Below are positions 12,629 through 23,720 of a stretch of 64,000 nucleotides of DNA, one piece after another. Location: NCBI RefSeq assembly GCF_907164915.1, contig NC_061862.1, positions 128,473,641 to 128,537,640 on the forward strand, read 5' to 3'. The position numbers and the translations under genes were made by a program. A model generated the notes under the pieces. That model was given only the letters and a program-made list of their open reading frames with translations, was not told where the DNA came from and searched no databases. The DNA comes from Impatiens glandulifera. Lineage: Eukaryota > Streptophyta > Magnoliopsida > Ericales > Balsaminaceae. Within the stretch, counting starts at the first letter, position 1, and each line of letters begins with the position of its first letter.

Positions 12629-12895
12629 CACTAGTAAAAATAGACCCTATAGCGATTGGTAAACCGATCGTTATTAACCTCTAAACCAATGGCTATAAAC
12701 CTATAGCAATTGGTCATATACAAATCGCTCTCAATCGACAGAAGTCTCCTTGTTGATGCCTTAATTAGCAACGACGATTGGTAGATAACCAATCGTTATA
12801 GTCTTATAGCGATTGGTGTAATAACCAATCGCTACTACTCAAAATCATTTAGCAATTGGTTTATTAACCAATCGCCACTTCCTTTATCAATTAAA
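12629..12895 (+). mobile_element. Terminal repeat and subterminal array of a third CACTA-like element (CACTA-3)
   Basis: Starts CACTAGTAAAAATAGACCC, a typical CACTA terminus, followed by an array of TAGCGATTGGT and its complement ACCAATCGCTA, for example at 12650, 12680, 12779, 12808 and 12860. The same terminus type and motif reappear at 33295-33570. The element's right end was not found; the sequence further right is replaced by retroelement E3. Confidence 0.65.
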
Positions 12896-13520
12896 AAAAA
12901 TTATTATAATTTTATTCCTTTAGCAAGTCTTTTATCCATAATTTTTTTAACATACAGCATAATCCTGACTTGAGTTGCCATTAAATTGTTCGCTTGCACC
13001 CGTAAACCTTTTGTCTGAAACATCAAATTTCTTACTAATATGATCGTCTGTTTGACTTTTTGATGAAGCATTTTTGTTATTATGAGACACAATCTGTTCT
13101 ATGAAGACATGAGCATTTCTCTGTAGTCAATCTGCTTCATTGAAATACAGCTGATGAGAACGAAAAGCTTCTCCGAAGGCATGGACTGAGATGTGAGGAC
13201 TGCTCTTCAGATACGTGCTTTTGAGATTTTGAAAGTGAATGCCTTGGGCTTTGATGATTATCTCTAGAATTCTCAGTAAATTGATCATTTGTTTCGAACT
13301 TTGAGTTATTTCCCCTCAGAAAGTTTGATCATCCTTTGATTCTTATGAAACAGAATCATTATTTGCAGCACTTGAAGATGATGATGTTGATCTGAAAAAG
13401 AAAAGCTTCTTCATCTGAATGACTATGAGTACCTAAAGCTCATATAGAATGTTTAGTTGTCGTTAGTAAAACAAACTAACACCAGTCCTTTAGTTCTGTG
13501 ACCTACAAAACAAAAGGAAG
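12896..13520 (-). pseudogene. Exon-like minus-strand fragments of unknown gene inside CACTA-3
   Basis: Not recognised. On the minus strand, open Ser-rich segments appear in alternating frames: about 13310-13140 (ending LSPCLRRSFSFSSAVFQ) and about 13125-12960 (containing KKFDVSDKRFTGASEQF). They are bounded by plausible splice signals, for example TTTGTAG at about 13506. No transposon protein resembles them to my eye. Their position just inside a CACTA terminus suggests captured host exons (a Pack-CACTA situation), but they could equally be decayed element sequence. Confidence 0.3.
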
Positions 13521-14700
13521 GTCCAACAATAGATGTTATGATGATTACACAAAACAAAAAATACAGAATAATTGAAAATGAAATTGGAAGACTTTTGAAG
13601 AAGATATATTTCACACTTTCATCATTTCATTTGCAAATCATTGATTTCTATTTAATCACTATAGGTAACAAACTTTTTGATTGAGAAAGATTAAATAGAA
13701 ATACATAATAATTGAAGCATGAAAACCTCTAATAATCAATGGATTTACAACCTGTTTATGATAAAGCATGCCTAGATTTAACCCCAAGAGTCTGGATAAA
13801 TGTGCCAGAATTTCTGAGTATGTCCCATTTCTTTAACCCCAAAAGTACACCCTCTTCCCTAGAACAACCATCAATACAAAAGAAAACAGATTAAGATATT
13901 CCCTTGATTCAAGAAAAGTTGGTTTGAGATTTAAAGAAATCATGCATCTAATGAAACACTAATGAAACACTCGAATTAAGAAGATTATTACTATTTTCCT
14001 ATCAAAACTATTGAAACACAATCAGTTGTTTAAGTGGAAAAAGAAGAACAACACTTACCAAAGGCACTGAGGAGCAGTTCACTATCTCCACTTCTCTTCT
14101 TTACCTATAAATTGTTGGATGTTTATATAAAAATCGATGAACCCTACGACCAAGAAATGACCGTTGGAATATTCAGGGTATGCACCAAGAAGAAAAAGTG
14201 TCGTAAACAACGCTGTGAGAAGAACTACTAGAGAATAGAATTATATACAACTCAAGAGAGAGAAGAAATCCGAGATTAGTCAATTTCACAATTAGCACCG
14301 TGATCAAAGATTTAAACCTAGTTGCAAAGAAGATGCATATTATTGCATCCCATGCATAACATCCTTCTTACCTATCTTCACACCAAATTTCTCAATAAAC
14401 CTTAAAATTTCAGTACACATCGATCACAAGTCACAACTACTACATATTTATGTAAAATTCACTATAAAATTCACCACAAGAAGAAGAAACATTATTAGAA
14501 AAGAAAAGTCACATATTAAGATGCATCATTTTCTACTTAAAGCTGCATCCTTGTATTAGAGACACAATCCTTTTCAGAAACTAGATCATCTCCTTCTTTT
14601 GTGCAGCAGTTATATGAACTAAATAGAAATTACAAGTTTTAATTTTCAATTCTACTAGCTAACTAACTAGTAGACCTAATTCGAGAATCTATTACGACAA
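13521..14700. other. Unassigned interval, no supported gene
   Basis: AT-rich sequence. A 65-codon open frame at 14034-14231 is short and shows no recognisable motif. No terminal repeat or LTR boundary was found before the start of E3 coding sequence near 14706, so the junction between CACTA-3 and E3 is unresolved. Confidence 0.35.
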
Positions 14701-14705
14701 CTATG

Positions 14706-17700
14706 AACGAATCGCCTATATCTTTCAACGAATCGCTTATATCTTTCAACGAATCTGCCTATGTGGAGTTCTTTGAACTTCCATCGGAGGGTCACAAGTT
14801 CAATCTTACTTTACCGGTAGAGACTATCATAGAGATGAAGACGGTCTTTTACAACGAAGATTCTGAGATAAGGCTAAACGGGAAGAAGAAGAAGGCTCTA
14901 AAGCCTCATTTCATCTTATTAAATGACATTGTGGCGAAGGCTCTCCAAGGTAGAGTAGGCTCTTTCGATTCATATAGTCAGGATCGCTTCAACTATATGA
15001 CTGACATTTCAAAAGGTATTCAAGTAAACTGGGCTTCAACTCTCTTTTTTAATCTCTGTGAATCGATATATTCCAAGAACAAGGAGAGTGTGAGTTTCGC
15101 AGCCCAACTCAATCGATATCTGAAGCATTTGGGTGTCCCTATGGGCGACGGTGAGGCTATTAACCCGAGTCACATATACACAAATTTCTCCATGAAGAGC
15201 GCTCTTGCATGAATGAAGCTCTCCAAAGAGATGGTTTTTGGCTCTTCCATCCAATAGAGTGGTGGTTGATCGGTCACTCATTCTAAAAGACATGCCGCTT
15301 CCGTGATGTCTATAGGGGCTACACGAACCAAATCGGTAATGGAGTTCGCGACGAGCATAAACAGCCAGAAGAGCTCCTTGAAGAAAGATTCTAGAGTAGT
15401 TTACTCCAGGGCAATAAGAAATCTTCCTCGTATTGTCGTTGTTCCTATTTCATATCTTTCCCCATCCCCCAACCCGTTGAAGAAACCGGCTAATCCATCT
15501 GGTCCTACTGCAGATTAGAAGAAGGCGTCCAAGGCGTCTAAAGCGTTTAATGCATCTGGTGCATCTAAAGCATCTAAGAAGACCAAAAAGGTAATCTCCA
15601 CCTCTCCTTTGGCCTCTATGCCCATTTTTGATGTTCTTGTGATGGAACAAGCTTCTGGGCCGACCATTGAGCAAGTCGGTCCAACTATTGAAAATATTGA
15701 CAGGGTCCCGTTGCTTGTCCGTCCCGAAGTGCCAGTGGTTGTTGTCGCTGTCAGTGTTATGAAAATGCCAACAGTTGTTGAGACTACTAGCATTATCCCC
15801 TCTAAAACAGAGGATACCACTATTCCAACGTGTGCTGTTGTTGTTGCATCATCTGCGCAGGGTCCTACTCTGCCTATTGTCGAGCCTCTCGCGGCCAAGA
15901 TTGTTCAAATGCAATCTAATTTTATAGGGATGGGCGTTCTGTCCGTTCTTCCATAAGGGGCATTTCTGAAGCCTATAACCCCTTTTGAAATTATGAGATC
16001 GAACAAAAGGAGCCCCTGGAATCAATATTCGTGAATATATGTACTTTCCTAAACTTAAACCTGATGAGGTTCCTGGAAAAAGGAAAAGAGACTGCTGTTG
16101 AATCTCTTGAGAAGATATATGAATCTGGCTGCATTGTCAAGCTTGTAATGAAGCAGGTTGAACAAGGGGATACTGAGAAAATCAACATCTTTGACACTTG
16201 GGTGAATTACAGAATAGAAACTCAATTAGATGAGATGTTCTCAGAAGAGGAGATCGTTAAAGAATGGAAGAACGTAATAAAGAACGTGAAAAAAATATTA
16301 AGATGGGTTATGCCAGAGGTGGTTTCTAAAGCCCTCAATCGAAAGGAATTGGTGATGGCCAACATCATGGGGCATATCCTTCTTCCCTTGGTCGAAAAGA
16401 GAAAAGCCAACTTCAGCCCTATGGACAAAGATGCTCGTACGGAGCAAAATGCTTTGAAGAGGCTGGATCTCATTATGCATAGTTATTGCACAATCGTTCT
16501 CCAAAAGGTTCACGACATAGAATCGTCTAGGTTAACTCTATTTCATGACTCTTTTGATGAAGACGAGCCTATGGAAATTTTTTATGTTGATCAGTCCGGA
16601 CTAGGAGAAGATGAGAAGGTTGTTGCCCATCTTGTTGAAATGGAAAACGTCTCTTTTGAAGAGACGCGTCTATCGCCCCTTAAGATTGTTATTCAAACCC
16701 CTGTTTTGGGTCAAGCTGAAACTGTTCTGGAAGAAGAAAGAGAGGTTGTTGTTGAAGCTCTTCTATCTAATATCTAACAGAAGGAGACATCTGAGGTGGC
16801 TCCTAATACTATTTTTCATGAAACCGTGGAAGAATATTCGGTGGGAGAAGAAGAATCAGCAAAGATTGATGATAAGTCTCCTATATCAAATATTGAGGGG
16901 GAACCATTGAAGGAGATAGACTTAGAAAAGACTCCCTCTGTTGAGGGGAACAAGATAATAAGGAAAATTCCTTTGAGGGTATTCCCTTAGAAGAATTCTT
17001 CATTCCGTGTTCTCCTGTTCCTCGATCATCTCCCTTCATTACAGCTGCAAACATTGCTGATCATGTTAATGAATTACCTTTGCATTCTAACGACATCTCA
17101 AGTGGAATTCAAAATGTATGTGCTGATATTATTAATGAAGAAGACAAATCTAAGGATGCGTCCAAGACTCCCTCTTCTTAGTCCAAGGATAAAGAACCTG
17201 AATGTTTTTTATATGTAACCACGCATATAAATCTTATTCGGACTACTCCGGCTCATTCTCAAACTGTGTCCTCAGTGTCTCACTCTTCTGATGAAGCGTT
17301 TCATAGAAATTCAAGTTTTCTTATTATGTTGGATGCAATAAATTCCATCAATCTGAAAATGGCGATATGCAATCAAGTTTGGTTAATCTTGAAAAGGGCT
17401 TAGTGTCTAGCCAAAACGAAATGTCTTCCATCCTCGCTATTCAAAAAGAATTGGAGAAGACTGCACAGAAACACATACGAAATCAACATTGCAAATTCCA
17501 AGTACAATAAGTTTGAGAAAAGTGTCAGTAATACTTAAACAGAGCAACATGCCGAGACAAAGACTCTCACTTTAGAACTTCATCAGGCCCTCATATCTTC
17601 AATAGATCTCGTTCAAGCTCAAATGGTGGAAGTATCCAGATCAATTAGTAGAGTTGAAGTATAAAGAATGGAGCATGATGACTCCCTTGCTAGGTCTATT

Positions 17701-18051
17701 CAAGCTATCGAAGTGGAAGAAACCAATGCCTCTAAGGAAAGAACTCGTGTGGTACTTCCTGATGATGTTATAGTTGATAATGTTAAAAAGGGGGAGGTAG
17801 CTCAAGAGGAGGCAGTTCTAGAGGTGGAGCTGTCAGAAGGAACTTCTAGAGGAACCCGATCAGAACGAAAAGCTAGTGAAGAGGATGAAGAACGTTTAAG
17901 ACCAAGAAAGAAAAGCTTCGGTCGTGGAAGCGATAGAGGCGGTGGAAGTGGAGGCGGCCGAGGTGCTGCCACTCGTTATCTCAATCTCCTAACTGGCAAC
18001 TCTTTGGATGCAGAAGATGATGATGCAAACGCGAAAAGGGAAGGACCATAA
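14706..18051 (+). pseudogene. Accessory protein gene of E3 ('putative plant transposon protein' type), broken
   Basis: Extra gene downstream of pol in this copia lineage; its function is not established. Seen in order: an N-terminal globular domain (VEFFELPSEGHKF...HFILLNDIVAKALQG...GIQVNWAS, to 15212); a Ser/Pro/Val-rich linker (15303-15956); a helical domain at 16031-16777 (EEIVKEWKNVIKNVKKILRW, ANFSPMD); an acidic stretch; and a C-terminal Arg/Gly-rich tail (FGRGSDRGGGSGGGRG) followed by RYLNLLTGN at 17668-18051. Stops lie at 15210, 15516 and 15954, then frames change. The first 40-odd residues of the domain are missing compared with E2. Presence of the same domains in E2, E4 and E5 shows it is an element gene. 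No membrane segment is seen. Confidence 0.7.
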
Positions 18052-18256
18052 ATCTCTTTCATTTTCATTTTTAAACTTATGATTTAAAAAGTTTTCCTGG
18101 TTTTTAACTTTTGTTGGGATATTTTTGTGAATCATTTTGATCGTACTTCATGAGTATCTACAATGATTTATTTAAGATTGCATGGTTTTAACATCATCAA
18201 AAGGGAAAAATTTTCGGAATTAAATTAACTCAACTAATTTTGATCATTTATCTTAA

Positions 18257-18276
18257 ATCATCAAAAAGGGGGAAAT
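18257..18276 (+). promoter_or_regulatory. Polypurine tract of E3
   Basis: ATCATCAAAAAGGGGGAAAT directly precedes the LTR start TGTTGGG, the position used to prime plus-strand synthesis. A near-identical tract lies in E2 on the opposite strand next to 23503. Confidence 0.85.
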
Positions 18277-20152
18277 TGTTGGGAAAAATTAAGAGTTAAT
18301 TAACTTATAAGAAATTGTTTGGGAAACTAAGTAAAAAGTTAATTAACAGAAAAGTGCTAAATATTAATCAATTAAGTTTTGATGATGTTTGAATATGAAA
18401 GAAGCTAAGTCGTCTAATTGTTTCTATGCAGGTGCATCAGTTTTGGCTAATTTAGATATGGTCTAAGTAGGCTAATAAGACGTGATACGTAGTTAGAAGT
18501 GCTAGTCTAATAGATATGTATTTAGACGTGCTAGTCTAACAGATACGTAATTAGACGTGTCAGTATAACAGATATGTAGTTAGACGTGTCAGTCTAACAG
18601 ATACGTAGTTAGACGTGTCAGTCTAACAGATACGTAGTTACACGTGCTAGTATAACAGATACGTAGTTAGACGTGTCAGTCTAACAGATACGTAATTAGA
18701 CGTGCCAATCTAATAGATACGTAGTTAGACGTGTCAGTCTAACAGATACGTAATTAGACGTGCACGTCTAACAGATACGTAGTTAGACGTGCACGTCTAA
18801 CAGATACGTAGTTAGACGTGTCAGTCTAACAGATACGTAGTTAGACGTGTCAGTCTAACAGATACGTAGTTAGACGTGCCAGTCTAACAGATACATAGTT
18901 AGACGTGCCAGTCTAACAGATACGTAGTTAGACGTGCCAGTCTTACATATACGTAGTTTGATGTGTCAGTCTAACAAACACGTAGTTAGACGTGCTAGTC
19001 TAACAGACACGTAGTTAAACGTGCTAGTCTAACAGACACGTAGTTAGACGTTCCATTCTAACAGACACGTAGTTAGACGTTCCATTCTAACAGACACGTA
19101 GTTTGACGTGACACTCTAACAGGCACGTTGTTAGATGTCGGCGTCTAACTCCTTTAGATCAGTCTGAAGGGATATGAAGTTAGACGTTGCAATCTAACTC
19201 CATTAGACGTTGTAGTATAACTCCATTAGACGTTGCAGTCTAACTCCATTAAACGTGGTAGTCTAATGGAACTCACTATTAGACGTTGGTGTCTAACTCC
19301 CTTAGACTTGGCAGTCTAATGGAGCACGTTTATTTCCCTACTTCAGAAGCTGTTTGAAGTTAACATGTGTCTACCCACGATTAACTAGTTCTACGCTACT
19401 CCTGCTCCACTTTCTCTTACAGACTAGTATGATAGCTATTTGCATGAAATGAATGAACGTCACATACGCAAAGATTCCTCCCACTACTTGTTCAGTTTAG
19501 GACAGTTGTAGAAGGATATCCCGTGCACTACCGTTTAGTACGACCACGTTCCAGAAGCACAGAATCTGATGTACTTTGTCCTTTAGGCGGCCATCCTATG
19601 GGTGCGTGCCACGTGTCTGGGAAGAAGATTCGACCGTTGGTGTCCTTGTACAACAAATAGATGATCAAGGACAACAACCGAATCACTGGTTACTCTGCTC
19701 GTTTTTCTATAATCTTACTCATCTACTCTTGCACTTATTGATTGTACATCTTTTCAAGTTCAAGAGAGAATCAAACATTGTTTAGCTGAGAGATATTATT
19801 GATCATATTGTAAGTTGATCAGAGTGTTATTTATTCCGTAAGTTGTATTTGATTCAAAGAAGTTTAGAGAAATCCTTCTGGTTGTTGAAAGAAGGGGTGA
19901 CGTAGGAGAGCTAGTTCCGAACATCTATAAACAACTTGATGTGTTCTTTACTTTCAGTCCTTTCAATCTTCTTGGTTCAAAGCTTTAAAACCAAACAAAT
20001 ATTTCCGCACTTGAATTGTTTTCAAGAGTATTTGAAGGTTTGCGAAGAATAGAAAGAGATATTAATCCCTAATAGGATTTCTATCATTTTGTTTATCCGA
20101 AGTTGTTATCAATAGTTAGACCCCGTCTCTATTGATTATACTATTTCTATCA
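18277..20152 (+). repeat. 3' LTR of E3
   Basis: Starts TGTTGGGAAAA right after the polypurine tract and ends in TATCA; both ends match the reversed LTR of E2 (TGTTGGG...TATCA). About 1.88 kb. It contains the 29-bp tandem array at 18480-19130. It also has a conserved block (GGGGTGACGTAGGAG at 19894, then CCGAACATC) shared with the LTRs of E2, E4 and E5, and the TTTCCGCACTTGAA motif near 20004. No 5' LTR partner is in the window. CACAC follows the end. Confidence 0.8.
18480..19330. repeat. 29-bp tandem array with TTAGACGT...GTCTAA core inside E3 LTR
   Basis: From about 18480 to 19130 the unit TTAGACGTGTCAGTCTAAC plus AGATACGTAG recurs at a steady 29-bp spacing, about 22 copies. It continues as irregular TTAGACGTT...GTCTAACTCC units to 19330. 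Each unit carries inverted TTAGAC/GTCTAA arms, so each can form a small hairpin. The same arms fill the E2 LTRs and the internal region 27360-27740. Confidence 0.88.
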
Positions 20153-21498
20153 CACACATTCTAATTATAATCAAATACAATCTCTTATACATCCAATCAT
20201 TATCAAACACAAACTTATACTTGTAAATTCAATCACAATCCCTATACTTGGATATTGACACATAATTCATATGCTTAGATAATTAAACAAGATCCATAAA
20301 CTTAGTAACCAAAACACCACTTAGAAAAGATAAAATAAATTAGTGAAGAAGGCACTACCGAGAGATTTGAATCAAATCTTTCAGTATTTGGTTCTAAAAC
20401 CGACAGTTTTACCCCATTTCTTTCAGATTTGGCCTTAATTACTCATAAATTCTCAAAATTCTGGGACGTGGCCAATACTGAAAGAATTACCCAATTCTTT
20501 CGCCTTTACCCTTAAATACCGAAAGATTTGATTCAAATCTGTCTATATTTGATTATTTAAAATATCATAATTAATTAGATTTAAGCTTGATTAATTTTAT
20601 TATTAAGAAAGTAAACATAATAATATACTTAGAAATTAAACAAAACGCCTACACATAGAAACACAATCCATACACACACATTCTAATTATAATCAAACAC
20701 AAACCTATACTTATAAATTCATTCACAATCCCTATACTTAGATATTGATACACAATTTATATTCTTAGATAATTAAACAAGATCTTTATACTAAGAAACC
20801 AAAACATCACTTAGAAAAAGGAAAATAAATTAGTGAAGAATACCATTGCCGAAAGATTTGAATAGATTTGATTCAAATCATTCGGTATTTTGGGAGAAAA
20901 ACTGAAAAATTTAGTTTATATCTCTTCGCATATCCCCTTCTGAAAAACCCAACACTTAGAAATTTTTTCTGTTTTTTAATGGTCAAAACCGACAAATTTA
21001 GTATAAATCTCTCGGCATGTCCCCTCTAGAAAAACCCAAACACTTAGATTTTTTCCCCTTTTTTAAAGAGTCAAAATAGATAGTTTTATTAATGTTTTGG
21101 CATTTCCCCTCTAGAAAAACCCAAACACTTATATTTTTTTCCTTGTTTTTTTGAATGGGCCAAAACCGACAGATTTAGTTATGTCTTTAGGCATTTCCCC
21201 TTTCAGAAAAATCTAAACACTTAGATTTTTTCCCCTGTTTTTTAATGTTCCAAAACCAATAAATTTAGTATAAATCTTTTGGCTTTTCCCCTTAAAAAAA
21301 ATCCCATTTATTGGAAGGATCCAAAGCCAATAGATATAGACTATATATGTCGACATTTCATGACTATACTAACAAGCTAGTAGCACCTGTCGGTATATGT
21401 TATCATTCATGACATATTTCTTCCTTTTGATATGTATACGGAAAGATTTATATATTTTTCGGAAATATGTTTCGATAAAACACCCATTTTTACTAGTG
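20153..21498. mobile_element. CACTA terminal region with right TIR
   Basis: AT-rich sequence with an approximately 520-bp direct duplication (20151-20400 against 20673-20890, both starting CACACACATTCTAATTATAA). Short subterminal motifs GAAAGATTTGAATC and its complement follow. It ends CACCCATTTTTACTAGTG at 21481-21498, the complement of the CACTAGTAAAAAT terminus seen at 12629. Subterminal motifs match the block at 12440-12628, so this is probably the displaced right end of CACTA-2. An alternative is that it pairs with 12629 as one element. No gene. Confidence 0.6.
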
Positions 21499-21537
21499 TA
21501 TATTGAGCTAATATTGTCTAATTTCCAAAAGAGTTCA

Positions 21538-23503
21538 TGATAGGATCGGCTTTATCGATAGAGACGGGGGTCTGGCTAAGGATGAAGGCTTATGAAAAAC
21601 AGTTTGAAAGAAATTCTGTTAGGAATTTAATTCGCTTTCTATTCTACGCAAACTTGTGTAAACACTTGAAATAGATTCAAGGCGGAATTTACTTGGGTTT
21701 GAAGCACAAGATGAAATATGAAAAGATGACAGAAAAGAAGAACACAACAGTTTGTTTATGGATGTTCGGAGAAACTCTCCTACGTCACCCCTTCTTCCAA
21801 CCACAGGAAGGATTCACTATAATATGATTAGAATCAAATACAGTTTACTCACACACTTAGCTCACTATTGAACAGAACACTTTATATTCAATTACAAGAT
21901 GAAGAATATCACTCAGCTAAAGGTGTTTTGATTCTAGCTCTCTCTCTCTCGATTCACACACAGTACAATCAGAAAGAAGCTTCACAATATTCAAAGGCTT
22001 GAATTCTCTGTAGTTTCAGTAAGCAAGATTGGCAAGTAACAGGTGCTTCGTCCATTGTCCTTAGGATTGGTTAAATACTGAGCAGGAGCTAACGGTCGAA
22101 ACTTCAAGAATGATACGTGGCACTCTTCCATTGGAAAGCCTCCATTGTACACAGCAGGTTCTGAGCACCAGGATCGTGGCCGTATAGAACTGGTAGTGCG
22201 CCGAATATTCCATCAGGGATGTACCTGCAAAACAAGTATTTTGAGGAAAATTCTCTTACGTGGCATTTCTTGATTGGATGCGTATAACTGCTTCACTAGA
22301 AAGTGGAGCAGAAGTAGAGTACAGCTATAGCACGTGGGTAGGTGAGATTCTAGATTCAAGCGTACTACTTAAACTGAGCATTAGACGTATTTCAGTTAGA
22401 CGGATTGTGAAAATCAGTCTAATGAAATAAGTCATCTCCTTCTAATATAAAAACATCTATTAGACCGCCTGGTCTAATAGAATTAGACTCGCGTCTAATT
22501 ACAATAACCATTAGACTGCACGTCTAACTCCACTGAGTTAGAATGCACGTCTAATTCTGGTTCTACCTCAGACTTGTCTAAAGGAGTTAGACGCACATCT
22601 AACTTTCATTAATTAGACCACACGTCTAATTATTCAATAACCATTTAGACTGCACGTCTAACTCTACTGAGTTAGAATGCACTTCTAATTCCGGTTCTAC
22701 CTCAGACTTGTCTGAAGGAGTTAGACAAGCGTCTAACTTTCACTTTCTATTAGACTGCACGTCTAACTTTATTAAGTTAGATTGCACGTCTAATTCCACA
22801 TAAATTAGACTACTCGTCTAATTGCAAATATATTAGACTACACGTCTAACTCCGATGAGTTAGACTGTACGTCTAATTCCGAATATCAATTAGACTACCC
22901 GTCTAATTACAAATATATTAGACTTACGTCTAATTCCGTGTATTCATTAGACTTGCGTCTAATTCTTTACATCTATTAGACTACACGTCTAACTCCGATG
23001 AGTTAGACTGTACGTCTAATTCTATTAGACTTACGTCTAATTCCGTGTATTCATTGGACTTGCGTCTAATTCTTTACATCTGTTAGACTACACGTCTAAC
23101 TCCGATGAGTTAGACTGTACGTCTAATTCTATTAGACTTATATCTAATTTCGTGTATTCATTAGACTTGCGTCTAATTCTTTACATTTATTAGACTACTC
23201 GTCTAACTCCGATGAGTTAGACTGTACGTCTAATTCTATTAGACTTACGTCTAATTCCGTGTATTCATTAGACTATCCGTCTAATTACACGTCTATTAGA
23301 CTACACGTCTAACTCCGATGAGTTAGACTGTACGTCTAATTCTATGCAATGAAAGCCAAAATCGATATAATGACCCTCATTAGATCCAAGTCTTAAAACA
23401 TATTGTCTCAATACAACTGTATCAAAACTAATAAGTTATTTCATCATCAAAATATCAGTGGTTAAATTATTTCAACATTTAGTCAAAATAATTTGACCCA
23501 ACA
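21538..23503 (-). repeat. 3' LTR of E2
   Basis: Begins TGATAGGATC and ends CCCAACA on +; 1966 bp. Pairs with 29804-31738 (1935 bp); the copies are clearly alike, differing by scattered substitutions and short indels, for example extra sequence near 23345-23390 here. Contains the conserved block TTTATGGATGTTCGGAGA...CTCCTACGTCACCC at 21755-21790 and a dense TTAGAC...GTCTAA palindrome array. Confidence 0.92.
22375..23345. repeat. TTAGAC(n)CGTCTAA palindrome array in E2 3' LTR
   Basis: Dozens of inverted pairs such as TTAGACTGCACGTCTAA and TTAGACTACACGTCTAACTCC at irregular spacing, with larger repeated blocks of about 100 bp (CGATGAGTTAGACTGTACG...). Together they make much of the U3 side of the LTR a string of potential hairpins. 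No ORF. Confidence 0.9.
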
Positions 23504-23521
23504 ATTTCCCCCTCTTTGATG
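23504..23521 (-). promoter_or_regulatory. Polypurine tract of E2
   Basis: On + the sequence directly after the LTR is ATTTCCCCCTCTTTGATG, giving a purine run on the minus strand that ends at the 3' LTR. This is the expected priming site for plus-strand DNA synthesis and confirms the minus orientation. Confidence 0.85.
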
Positions 23522-23720
23522 AAGAAATTGCAAACCTTCATATATATTTCAAAGCTTGCATTCAACATATAAACAAACAAAAACCTTGTTCACTTACATC
23601 ATTCATCTAAAAACCAGTATTCGAGAAACTATCAAAGTCAATTGTTCATAAGAGTTAAATAAGTTAAAAGAAGAGAAATCATTGTTCTTCCCTTTTAACT
23701 CGAGGATCGGTTGGACTTAT

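Larger units (their letters stand above)
14706..20152 (+). mobile_element. Truncated copia (Sirevirus-like) retroelement E3: accessory gene, PPT and 3' LTR
   Basis: The 3' half of a large retroelement in + orientation: accessory gene (14706-18051), polypurine tract (18257-18276) and a 1.88-kb 3' LTR (18277-20152). The 5' LTR, primer site, gag and pol are absent. The accessory gene matches that of E2 in its N-terminal domain, middle domain and RGG tail. The left truncation falls inside the N-terminal domain, where a 21-bp unit (AACGAATCGCCTATATCTTTC) is repeated. Confidence 0.75.

Noticed and set aside
14034..14231. 65-codon plus-strand open frame as a small gene
   Set aside because: No recognisable motif, no promoter or splice context, and it lies in an unassigned AT-rich interval.
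15515..15898. 127-codon minus-strand open frame rich in Thr/Gly/Val
   Set aside because: Antisense to the Val/Pro/Thr-rich linker of the E3 accessory gene; no independent motif.
18480..19130. CRISPR-like regular repeats of 29 bp
   Set aside because: There are no unique spacers (the whole unit repeats), the array lies inside a plant LTR, and no cas genes exist. It is a tandem repeat.
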